64,000 bases of DNA from assembly GCA_951804985.1 (NCBI GenBank), contig OX638131.1, positions 8,904,630-8,968,629 on the forward strand. Reading direction: 5' to 3'. Below are positions 37,131 to 49,900 of this stretch, in pieces (the first letter of the stretch is position 1; every line of letters begins with the position of its first letter). The position numbers were made by a program, and so were the translations under genes. The notes beneath the pieces are model-generated. The model did not search any database and was not told the DNA's origin. It worked only from the letters and a program-made list of their open reading frames with translations. This DNA comes from Dryomyza anilis. Taxonomy: Eukaryota; Arthropoda; Insecta; Diptera; Dryomyzidae.

Positions 37131-37857
37131 GTCAAACGAAGATAAAGAGAATGGAGGAACAAAGTGTATTCAACTTCACCACACCACAGCAAAACGAAGC
37201 AGCGACCGCGGACAGCGAACGGGGCCAAAAAGAACCAAAAACGAACACCGAAGAAACCGAGCGTCGTCGAACGAAACGAAGAAACAGCAAATTATCAATG
37301 TTGGCTGCAAATTAATTGTGAAAAATGTTGTTTCAACTGAAAACTAAACCATAAAACAACTAAAAACTGAGAAAACAAAGTGCACTTGACTGAATCTAAT
37401 AGAAAACAAGTAATTAAATCAAGTGGAAAGTTGCATAAAAACGTTTGGAAAAAAACACGAGCAAAAAAGAATTAAAAAAATTAAATTTTTTTCTGCCACT
37501 ACTGCTGCTGGTGGTGCCCACTACGTTTTCATTTTGTTTTACGATTTCTTTTAGTTATTTTGGTTGGTGGCTGGCGCTGTGTGTGTTGCTTAAATTTTAA
37601 TTCAATTGAAAATACATTTCGCTGAACAATTTGTAGAATTTGAACAGCACTCAGCACTGACGACGTACAGCAAACAACCAAACGAACTTGGCTGCTTTGT
37701 ATAGAGTGGATTGGAGTGTATAGTGTTTGTTGGTGGAGTAGCGCCACAGCCACAGTGTGGAGAGACACTGGAACCTATTACCCCCAAAGATTTGGAATTG
37801 CAGACAGTCTGTCGGACAGTAATCCAGCCAGGAGGCAGATAATGCTTAGTGCGAAAC
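37131..37857 (+). promoter_or_regulatory. Probable 5' UTR and promoter region of Hyls1
   Basis: Composition shifts here from AT-rich to mixed, with accgcggacagcg and cagccaggaggc, as expected near a transcription start. Short frames (37129-37347 and 37716-37907) are open but without domains. An upstream ATG at 37842, 16 bases before the Hyls1 start, opens a 21-codon frame that overlaps the start codon and ends at 37907. Confidence 0.5.
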
Positions 37858-37957
37858 ATGTCTCATCTGCCATTGGACGCGCGCGCAATACTGAGTTATC
37901 TCAATGAACTGGGCTACAGAAACATAACAGCCGAACAACTCAAAGAATTCATGAAAG
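37858..37957 (+). CDS. Hyls1: Hyls1 exon 1 (start codon)
   Basis: Encodes the first 33 residues, MSHLPLDARAILSYLNEL then GYRNITAEQLKEFMK, plus one base of codon 34. Donor gtaggt at 37958. Joined to 57922 it makes GAT, so the helix continues FMK-DLRKLIKYEERLG. That continuity across 20 kb is the main reason for the join. Confidence 0.85.
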
Positions 37958-40900
37958 GTAGGTGATCTGTTCTTAGACAAATAATAGTTTTAATTTTTGC
38001 TTTTTTAGTTTATTCACCAATTCAATTAGTACATTATTTTATGTTTAAAACATCCTATGCTTTGTTTGTTACCCCCTGTCTTTTGTGCCGTTCTTTGAAA
38101 AGATTCAATTTGGCCGCGCGCGCCGGCACTTTTACTGCAGTGTGAAAGAAATATATTTTAAATTCAAAAAAACTAAAATACTAAAGATGTCTATAGAAAC
38201 ACAAGAAGAAATTGTGCACTACATACAGCACAGAAAAAAAATTAAAACGAAAAAAAATAGCAGAATAAAAAAAAATTAAAACACATGCATGTTAGTCAAA
38301 TACACAAACAACTGGCTGTCTGTCTGTCGCACTATCAACGCGCCCTGGCTGGCTGCCTGTTTGACTCGTTCGTCTGTCGTTGTGTCGTCGAAACCGCTCC
38401 AACAGCAGTAGCAGCAGCGACTTTAAAAAACAACCATTTCATCCATCTATCCAACCAACCATCCATCCCAACAATGTTGTTGGTCGGTCGGTTGGTTGGT
38501 TGGTCGCTGTTTTTCTCCGCGCCTCTGCTTTGCGCCTACTTTCGCATTTACATTTGTTTTGTTGTTGTGCTCATTCGTTTTTCTGCCTTTTGTTCTTGTT
38601 GTTGTTTTAGGTTGTTGTTGTTGTTGTCGTGCTGCCACAGTGGTGTAGTCGCATTTTTTGCTTTTTCTTTTCATGACTTTATTGTTGTTTCCGTCAATAG
38701 CCGCGCCGCCACTGTCAAACCTTTCTTTGGTCAGCAGGCATACAGTGTTACCACATAGTAATAATTTTTGACAGATTTACATTATTTTGGGAATTTATAA
38801 TTTCATCTCAAATTTGATTGTACCGGGAACTGGCAATGAATTCCGTTTCAATTAAAACACTGTAACTAATTAAAAAAAAATTGAAATAAGCAGGTACAAC
38901 CGATATAAACGGTATGGTTTTTAAATATGGTATAAAATTCTTACAAAAAATTACATTTTTGCAAATGACATTTTAATTATTTAGACTAAAATACAAAAGT
39001 AAATTCGTAATTTTTCATATAAAAGTAAATACCAAAAATTCTGAGGAACTGTAAAAATAATATTTAATTTTAGTGAAATAAAACGTACCAATTTTTGACA
39101 TATGACAACTTTCAAAAAATTCATAATTACATCCTTAATTGTTTACATACCATAAATGTATGCAATATAAATTGTCTACGTATCGACGCCACTTACGAAA
39201 ACTTACACGTTTTAAATTTTTGTAAGAGAATTTTCATACAAAAATTTGAAACTTGTTAGTTTTCGTAATTTTTTTAATATCTTGATTGTTTATGTTGAAA
39301 ATTTGTTTGATTTGACTAGGTCTTCTTTATATTAAAATATTTAAAGACATTTTAAAAGGAAATTGTATTATCAATCTCTGGAAACAATGAATTCAGATTT
39401 TGCATTTGAACTTTGAATACAAAAGATAAGTTTTATATTACAAACCATAAGACAGAAATTGTCACAAAGTTCAAATTATCAACTGGTTTTAATATTAATC
39501 AATAAACATAAAAATTTATTTAAAAATGTATTTGGTGATTTTATTTCAACAACGACGAAATGTTCTATATAGAAGTAAAACTCATGAATTTCTCTAATTG
39601 GCTTAGCAAATATTTAAGTATATATGATATATGCTATAGCAACATCTTATAGCAACTACATTTTTGAAATTACTCGAAATTAATTTTAAAATATATTTGT
39701 TTTTACTACTAAACAACGATTTTTATAAAAAATTAAAAATGTAACGAAAACAATAATAGTAAATTAATTTATATTAGGACTGCGAGATTCAACAAAATGT
39801 TTATTAATCAGAATATAGAATGCAAGTGATTTCTAAATTTTCGCTAAACTGGAACAAGGTATTGTGTTAATTAAATCTCTCATTTACTACAACAGTGTCA
39901 TAACTCAAAAAGCGATTTTGTAGAAAACGCTATTAAAGTTTCTCACGAAAGTTTTGTGCAACCAATTTATCACGAAAATGTCATTATTCGACTCAGATAC
40001 CTAGGTTATAAAAGTCAAGAAATTTGAACATTCTCTTTTGGCGTGTAAGAAAAAAGATATTTGACAAACTGGTCATATCCAGTTTCCTATCCTAGTGTTA
40101 AAATATAGAATGGCGATATTTCATTAAATATATATCGTCGTTTTAGAACGAAATGTCACCAAATACATTTTTATGAAAAACTTAAATTTTGAGTTTGCTA
40201 ATTAATATTATAAAAAGTAATTGATGCTTTTTAAAAGTTGAAATATCAATTGATAGATTTACATTTTCTTATCATGTGGTAAACAAAATTGAGATCATCG
40301 ATTAAAAATTGACAGAAAAAAATTGACGGTGACTTTTCGTTCTACAACGACGATATATATTATTAAATTTGAAGGGATTCGTAATAATTCATTCAATTTT
40401 GTGGTAGTTTAATTTGAGAAGAATATCTGAAAAAATTGTATTTTTGTAAAAGCATCTGGCAACCATGTCATATTGTTTGTTATATTTTTGGAATGGTATG
40501 GCAACGCCGCTTAGCTGCACATTGTGTGTGGATAAAATAAATAAAACAAAACAAAAAAAACATTAAATTTTTCAACCTCCTTGAACACAATATTCTCGTT
40601 TATTCGTGGAAATGGAGACGATGACTAGTACGGGTACGACGGCAGCCACACCACACAACATCATCATACAATTTGTCTGTTTGTGCACCAGAAAACGGAA
40701 AAAATACAGCGGGGGAATAAAAAAAAGAACAACGGACGGCAATAGGAAGCACAACGCGCGGACGACTGTCAGGCAGGCAGGCAGGCGGCGGCTTCATTCC
40801 AAACAGTTTAGCCAGCCATACCAAACAGCACAGAACTCTAGAGTAACAAACAACATCCACCAAAACTAAACAACCAGCAGGGCAAATGTACGTTTGTCAG

Positions 40901-43900
40901 AGTGTCCGTCTGTCGCTCTGTTTCATCAGTACGACTGTTTGTCTGTCTGCCTGTGCGTTCGTCTGTCCATTCATACGTACGTTCTACCTTTCAATAATAT
41001 TGGAAAATAACACATACAAATTTGTCTATATTGTTATTTTTAATACCTACACGTTTTAAGAGTTTATTTCACATGCCATGTACAATTATTATGCCATGCT
41101 CTAAATGTTCTACACGCTATTTTCTGGCTTTAACGTGTTCATTTTAGTGCAGTTAAAACAGATAAAAAAAAAAACGAAAACCTTTTTTCTATAGCCTCCA
41201 AATAACAGCCCGTATTACAAAACCTCGACAAACACACACACAACATAAAAAAACAATCGCCATACGCAAAAAATGTTCTTGTTGTTGTTCAATACAAAAT
41301 ATATAAAACCCAATAAAAGCCACGAATGCGACAATTTTACAATTTATTTAAATGCTCACATTTGCATTGCATACAAAATGCGACTATTGAAAAAATAGTT
41401 GATGATACTACACAATGTTGGCGACTGGATGTTGTCGTTTTACCTGCTTTTAAACTGTGTTGTGCTGCTGCCGCCTTCTATTTGGAACCTCATTTCATTC
41501 CCCAGTAGCTGTATGACTCCCCTTATGTGGTCCTACCTCCAGGGGCGGACTGAAATTACGAAACAATTGAGCTTTCCTCGGTGGGTCGTCAATAAATATA
41601 TAATTTCTCGTAGAATTATCATGCAAATAAATGTATCAGAATTCGGAAATTACTAAAATTAATAAAACGTTTAAAAAAACATTTTCATATCTAAAAGAAC
41701 TATATAGGTATGTTATGACTTAAAAAAGTCCAATATACCGTTTTTAACGGACTGTTCCAACTGAAAACGGTTTTTTGTGGCTCGAAAAATTTCGATTGCA
41801 ATAAAAAATTGACCGCTGGTTGCATGTAAAGTTACAATTTAGATAAAGGAATATCCACATATGTTTCTGATTGTATTTTAAGCACCATTGTATGTTATAG
41901 AAAATGATTTAATAAAAGAAATGTAGTTTTGTTGGCCATTTTAATTAGACTGATTAAAAACCAGCTAAGAATTCTCATTCCATTCCGCCACTGCTCTCTA
42001 CTGTGGGCCTTCCTTCCTCCCACACTTTGTATACTTAGTGACAAAAACAAACACAATTATTGTTTTGTACGTTTTGTGCTGGTTTTCTTCATTTTGGACT
42101 CTTATCATGGATTTATTTTTTTGTTTTTCTTGAAGCTTATTTGCAAACTTTGCTTCATTTTAATTCATTTTCTGTCTTCTACTTCTTTTGTTGTTGTCGA
42201 TTTCTCTTTGCTCCACTTACAGGTTTTTTTTTTCAATTATTCCAATTTTTTACAACTTTTAAATGTGTGCAATATAAATAAAGAAAAATATTAATTTTAT
42301 TAAATTTAAGCATTTATTTTATCTTATGTCTGTATTTGATAATTTTAGCTGTTTTAGTCATTTATTTGTTTTTGAAATAAATCACGTAAAAATGCATTAA
42401 GTGGCAGCATTTATTCCAAACATTGGCTCGTTTTCGCGCTTAACCTCTATAGATTTTTTTGGTATTTATTGCACCATTGAAGTGATTTTTTTATTTCTTA
42501 TAACTTTTAAAATAAATAATGAACAATATAGGTGTTTGTTAAAGCAAATATATGAAGTTTGTTTTATGTTTTTCTTTAAAATATTTTTTAACGTTTTAAT
42601 TTAAAATTTTAAAGTATTTTACAAACCATGGATATTTGCACAAATATGAAAAAAAAGAGTAGTTCTAAAGGATATATATCAAGCATGTTCTGCAATCCAT
42701 ACATTTTCATGTCAAATCCGTAATTGCAATACGGACGGATTGAAAATAGGTGTTCTGTAAAACGGACGAAATAGAGCAATTTCGAATTCACGCACGAACA
42801 GCTGTTCGAAACGTCTATTGTGAACAGCAGATACAATTTTGTTAAATTGAGTTTATTTTATCGGTGGGAAACAGGAAAACCCGTTTTCTACAACATGGCA
42901 TTTCGCAAAGTTGAAATGTGAAATCGAAAACGTTTAATCGAAATATGAAACATGACATTTCGGTTTCAGCATCAATTTCGAGTGAAAGTGAAATGCAGAA
43001 CATGTCTGTATAACTTAATTTATAAATTTTTAAATATTTTAAAATTGTGTAATATTTATTTTTAAATTTGATTTATTAAATTATTCATACAACATTTTTA
43101 TGACTCATAATAAATGAAATGATTTCACTGAAAAATAAACTTTTGAATTGCTGCGTCAATAATTCAGGCGCGTGTTTGAGGATATTGTCGTTATCGAAGT
43201 TAAACTCAACAACTACAATTTTAAAAAGTTCTATAATTGGTTTATAAAATTCTTTAAATATCTTTGAATTATTTATCGATAAGGTCAATTAAATTATGAG
43301 AATAAATTGCGCTAAATAATGATATATTAACTTTTTGAATTTAATAATTTAATAATATATTTCGCATTGAAAGGGCGAAATAATCATTTTTAGTCTATAA
43401 TTCATAATGATACCAAAATGATTGAGTTTTTTTGTTGTTAAAATTTACTTTGTTTAGTATTACTTCTACAACGACGAACTTTGTTTACTTTTCTTTTGTA
43501 TTTTTGCGCTGATTTTCGATTTAAAAGGGATTTTTTATAAATTCTGGTAGTTTGGTATTTTTGCTAATGCAGTTTATTTCCAGCTGCATACAACAATGAG
43601 CCAATGTACAGACGTATATAATACTATGTTGTATGTAATTTTATTCGAAAACTGTTCAAAGCCATGCTCGCTCACTCAGCTGTCTTTCGTCTGTTACCTG
43701 CCGTCTGTCGGTATGTCTGTCGGTTTGTGAACCATGGCATCATAATGCACATTATTTCATCTACACATTTACCCTGCCCTGTGTCATGCTCAATTCACCA
43801 CATTCTCTCAATATCTTTAAGAAATCAGATTAATGCATGTACCAGGTGAAGTTTGCAAGAATGTTTTTGCTCTTGCTTTGTGCCGAAAAACAGAAAACAG

Positions 43901-46900
43901 AGGCCGGTCACATAAATGATTTCTGCGCCTGAGGCACGACAGCCAGGACATAATTTTGTTAACAGTTTAATTTAAAAATTTAAAGTTATTATTAAAGTTT
44001 TAAAACCATACAAATTAAATGAAGAAATAATAAAACCACGATACAATAACAAGGTAGTAGTATCCCAGAGCGCCTCTCACAAAATTTTCTTGTCCCATAC
44101 AACATTTTGACAGAAGCACGGGACGTTTGACAGTATCTACAGGCGTTTGACAGAAGCACGGGACGCCTAAGAAGAAAAAGAACTCTAATACTTCTACCTT
44201 AAATAATTGTATCATGAATAAAACGAAGTTAGAAATAATTCGATAAATAAATAAAAATATAATTGAAAATATGTTGTACAATTTAATCAAATTTAAATCA
44301 AATAATCTTTGACAAATTTTTAAAGGCAAATTATATCCACAGAAATTAATACGATATACATCATAAAACGGATGTCGTATACCTTAAAATTTGAAACGTT
44401 ATGCTAAAATACTATTTAAACGTTGGGGTTAAAAATTGTCTTTAGTTTTATAAAATAATTATTGTTTATTTAATCCAATATTAAAATAATGTTATAGATT
44501 AAAATAATTACATATTATTAAAAAAAGAATAAAAATAATAAAAAGTATAAAAAATAATAAAAAGTATACAAAATAATAAAAAGAGTAAAAATAATAATAA
44601 AAAATAAATATAATTTAAAAATAATAATAAAAAATAAATATAATTTAAAAATAATAATTAAGAGAATTAAAATAATAATTAAAAGAATAAATATAAAAAT
44701 AAAAATTATATTAGAAAAAAATATAAATAATTTTAAAATTAATGATAAAAAGAAATAAAAAAAAAATGAATTAAAAAATAGAGATTATAATAGAATGAAT
44801 AAAAATAAATGAATGAAAAAATAATTTAAAAGACTAAAAATAAATAAAAGAAGAATAATATAAAAGAATAAAAATAAATGAAAGAATAATTTAATAGAAT
44901 AAAATAGAATAAAAAAATGATTATTTAAAAGAACAAAAATTAATAAAAGAAAAGTAATAAATGAAAGAATAAAAATAAATGAAATAAAGAATACTTAAAA
45001 AATAATTGCAATAATTAATTTATCAATAGAATAAAAATAACTGAAAAAGGAATAATAAAAAGAACAAAAATAAATGAAAGAAAGAATAATTGAAAAGAAT
45101 ACGAATAAATGAAAGAATAATGTAAAAATTCAAATAATAATAAAAAGGATAAAAATATTAAATAGTAATAAAAAAATAAAAATATTAATAAACTAAAAAG
45201 AAAAGTAATAAATGAAAAAAATAAAAGTAATAAAAGAAAAAATAAAAGTAATAAAAGAAAAAAAGAAAATAAAATAATAGAATAAAATAAATGAAAGAAT
45301 TATTTAAAAGAATAAAAAGAAATTAAAGAAAAAATAATATAAAAGAATAAAAATGAATGAAAGAATAATTTAATAGAATAAAAATAAATGAAAAAATAAT
45401 TTAAAAGAATAAAAATGAATGAATAATTTAAAATAATAAAAATAAATGAAAGAATAATTTAATAGAATAAAAATAAATGAAAAAATAATTTAAAAGAATA
45501 AAAATAAATGACAGAAAGAAAGAATAATTGAAAAGAATGCAAATAAATGAAGGAATAATGTAAAATAATTCAAATAATAATAAAAAGGATAAAAATATTA
45601 AAAAATAATAAAAAATAGAAAAATATTATTAAGAAAAATTTAAATAACAAAAAAATACAAATATTAAATTGTAACAAAAGAATAAAAATATTAATAAAAG
45701 AAAAAATAAAAGTAATTAAAAAAGAAACAAAGGAATAAAGAAAAACAAAATAAAACAAAAAATATAAAAGTATAAATAAACAATAATATAATATTAGATC
45801 TAAAAAAACAAAAGTAGTTAAAAATAATAAAAAAATAAAAATAAAAAAAAAATAAAAAAAAAAAAATAAAAAGAAAAAAAATTAAAAAAAATAATAAAAA
45901 TTAAAAAAAAATAAAAAAAAATTAAAAAAATAAAATTAAAAAAATACAAAAAACTTAAATACAAATTTTAAAAATTGAATAAAAATAACTAAAATTAACA
46001 CAACAAAAAATTCAAATGAAAAAATAATAAATAAAAATTAAAATGTATTCAAATAACTAAAATATACATAGTAAAAACAGAACAATATAATAAAATAAAT
46101 AAAAATCACTAAAATGCTAAAAAAAGGAACTGAAATAGCTAACAAAATAATTAGGAAATACTAGAAATATATAAAAATCAAGAAGAATCATTGAAATTAA
46201 TTTTAAAGACTAACACATTTAAAAATATAATATTAATTGAAATATAAAAAATGCTTAATATATAAAAATACTTAAATTATAAAAAAAAATCGAATAAAAT
46301 AATAAAATCTATTCTTAAAAAATGGTATATTTTAAAGTTTGCTTTAACTTAAACTTTAATATATAATGTGTCTTATGTTTTAAAACTATTTTTTTTTTAA
46401 ATTAACAGTTTTAATTTTCATACCTTCAATTAAATTTTTAACAGTTACAATTTTTAAGTTTTTTAAACCATATTCATTCTATGTTTTCATAAAATTTACA
46501 AAATTTTTGCATTACTAATGCTTAACAAAATTGAACCAAGTTCAACTGTGAAAATAACTAATAAAAAAAAAAATCAAACAACATTTTTATGTTTTTGTTC
46601 TTTTACTTTTTGGTGCGTGTTCCCGGTCACAAACAACAACAACTACCAACGACAAACATCAACAACGCTCAACAATAACCAACATCTATATCCAACTTGT
46701 AACTGTTTGCTGCAACCACAGCTAATTGGCTTCTAAAGGTATGCAACCGCAGTCGAAAATCAACAACAGCAAGCAGAAAGCAACAACTGGCAACAGCAAC
46801 AATCAACAAACAGTGCCAACGACACCGCAACAGCAGCAGCAACAACATCCAAGCAATCATAAGCTACGCTCACCAAAAATAATCAAAGGTAAAAAACCTT

Positions 46901-49900
46901 TGAGCTATTATCGCTTCTATCTTGACATACGCGACCATCAGCTGACGCGACGCATTGAGGAACAAATAGTCGCACTCGGCGGCAGCTTGGAATTTTTTCT
47001 AACGCCGCAGGTGACACACTTTATAAGCGACAAATCGGCCTTAGTTGGTCCGAGCAATAATACAAATTTCAACCAATCAAATAGTCGTCCCGGCACCCCA
47101 CAGACGCCTGGCACACCACAAACACCCTACACTTTTGAACATTCGCCCTATACAGACGCTGCCGCTTCTGTCTCCGCCAACGCACAACATGGCAGCGCTT
47201 CGGCTGCAACGCCCAGCGTCAAAAAACAGTCGCGCGCAGATGCAATGCTAAACAGAGCGCGTCGCCAAAGCAGCAATAGCAATTTTTTAAACGATTCCAT
47301 ACAACAAAAGAATACAGGCGCCGCAGTTGGAGCATCAGCACTAACAACTGCAACAGTAGCAAGTGTTGCCGCCTATATACAGTGGCAGCCCGAGCACGCC
47401 TTGCGCTTTTTTCGCAAAATACAACACGAATTACAGGACTATTTGCACGTTGGCACAACGCCGCAGCAGCAACGTTTGAACGGCGGCAAAAACAGTTTGT
47501 GCGCCGTTGAACCAATTAGTCTCAAGTCAAGCGGCGGCGGTGGTTTTCTCAAGTTGGAGGCGATTAAACGCAATCAGCGTCCGTACTATCAGCTCTTTCG
47601 CAAACCAAGCGAGTGGCCGAGAATTGAATTGAGTCGCGACGACGGCGCATTTCGACTGGTGGCCAAGCAGCAACCGCAGACAATTGTAGCAGCAGCAGAG
47701 GAAGTAAAAGTAGTAGAAACCGTAGCAGACGACAACAACATGACACGCAAATCACGTTCACGCTCCTCGCAGCGTCCAGCAGTACCGCTGACAAATAACA
47801 AAACAAAAGATTTAAAAGGCACAACTGTGCAGCAAAAGCAGCCAACGGCCGCTGCCGATAACAGCTGCGCTGCACCGCTCAAAGACAGCAGCGACAAACA
47901 ATGCGGCGTTTGTGAAATTTGCAAAATTGAATACGATACTTTGAAAATCCATTTGCAGACCAAGGATCATGAGTATTTTGCACGTAATGCACAAAATTTT
48001 ATAGCGCTCGATACGCTGATACAAGCGAGCGCTGATGTTACAACTTTTCTGGATGCAAACAAATCATTGAGCGGTGCTGCACTTGATGCTGTTGATCATG
48101 GCGACGAAGCAGCGCTCAAGTCGGAACTGCATGAGCTTGAGGTGTTGGTGCAAACAGAGGAGGCTGCATTAATGGCCGCAGCAGATGCACCGCATGATCC
48201 GCTTGCTGCCGAGGAGGAGGACGAGGTGGAGGAGGCGCCTTTGAAGACGCACTCTTCCACATTACTGCATCAAACACCTTCGCCAACGTTGCGTGAAAAG
48301 TCAAAGCGCAGCACCAAGGGAAAACATTCATCGGAAAAGTTTCAATTGGCACGCAAATCTACGGCGGCAGCGATATCGCCACGCACGCCGCTTAAGGCGT
48401 TGACGCCATCGCCGAAAAAGTCGATATCAAATGCTGCCACAACTGCAGCAACAGCTATAACAAAAAATCTAAGCGTAGCAACAACAAATTTAACAAAAAC
48501 ACCAAACACGACAGCAGTACGCAAGAAGCCACCCTCGTCGTCGATGATTTCGCCGCCCATACGCGCTATGCTGCCGCCCTCATCGCTTTATAAAGTGGTC
48601 GAAACGCCTGAGCGCTGCACAACACCCCGCAAGCCGCTGCGCGCTGGACTCACAGACGATTTGCAGAAGCCGCCCGGTTCACCTTCGCTTATTGTCAAAT
48701 TTAAGAAAGTGCGCCAAACAGAATTGACGCGTCTCAATGGTGAGGCGGAGAATTTTATGTTTCCGCGACAGCAGCAGCGTAGCTCAAGCGAGTTGCCGAC
48801 GGACACCGATCGACAGACAAGTTCCGAGCAAACACGCGTTAGCCTGACGTCGTCGGCGAGTCTGGAAAGCAGTAGTAGCAGCAGCAGCGATAGCAATAGT
48901 AGTAATGACAGCGTTGAGCAGATGGAGGTTGATGTGGAAAATACGCCAACATCAACAGCATTGAGCGTCAAAGCAGCACCAGCATCAGCAGCGGCGCAGA
49001 AGAAGGCTACCGCTATTGCCAAACGACGTCTGGGGAGTAAGCAGAGCTTTCCAGACGCCCCCATCCAACCAGCAGTACAACTGAAGCGCATGCGTGCGCA
49101 TAGTACTAATGCGTCATTGACACTCACATCAAGTTTGACGCTGCCCGAGGCAACACGCAAAAGTAGTCGCATGGCGACAGCCATTGTAACGGCGGCAACG
49201 ACTAGCAGTCGTTTGTTGCGCGCCGCTGTAGAAGCGGCAAAGCAGAATCAACGACTTGGTGGCGTCAACTCTGTGTCAAAAACGAAGCGGCGACGCAGCA
49301 GTCAAGTTGTAAAACTGGGGGATAGGATGGGGGAAACGACAGAAGATGATGAAACTGTTGAAGAAGATGATGATGAAGAAGATGAACAAGATACCGATGC
49401 GAACCATAATAAAGCAAATGATGTAGAAATGGATGTAGATAGTTTTGATGATGATGACGAAGACGATGATGAAGACAATGATGATGATGAACGCGATGCC
49501 GACTATGTGAGTACGCAACGCAGCTTTGTAAAGAAGCGACAGCCAGCACCGCCGGCGGCGCCAACATCAAAAACATTGCCGCGCATTAGGGGAAGGAAAA
49601 AACGTTTGAACACTAGAGATCAGCGCGCAGCAAAACGCGATAGCATCAAGTTGGAACTCGAGAGCAATGAGGAAGACGAAGAAGAAGAGGAGGAGGCGAA
49701 TGACAGTGATGACCACGATGTTGAGATGGCGGCAACAGGAGTTGTGAAACAAGAAAAAACAGTAGAGCCACCAAAAACAGCAAAAACGCCGAAAAAAACA
49801 ATGTCGAAAAAAACGAACGTCAACATAGAAAGCTCTGTAGATGTAAAGCTTAACAAAAGCTATGCTCAAAAAGCATGTAAATCTAGCAAAAGCACATCGC

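Larger units (their letters stand above)
37958..46500. other. Hyls1 intron 1, part upstream of chiffon
   Basis: Contains GC-richer islands at 38280-38760 and 40600-40980 that could hold untranslated chiffon exons or regulatory DNA. Also holds members of the TATCGTCG MITE family and a 1.5-kb A-rich tract, listed separately. Frames in the islands (38285-38758, 40606-40869) read as simple-sequence proteins without domains. No further coding exon could be supported. Confidence 0.5.

Noticed and set aside
38285..38758. 157-codon frame in Hyls1 intron 1
   Set aside because: Composed of translated ggttggttgg, tgttgttg and similar simple repeats. Other frames of the same DNA are also open.
40606..40869. 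Plus-strand 87-codon frame with ATG
   Set aside because: Basic, low-complexity read with no domain or splice partner. More likely an untranslated exon or intron DNA.
43274..43281. TATCGATA, a perfect DREF/DRE site that would suit a replication gene such as chiffon
   Set aside because: It is 3.5 kb from the chiffon start and lies inside a MITE. A single 8-mer in a 64-kb AT-rich window is weak evidence.
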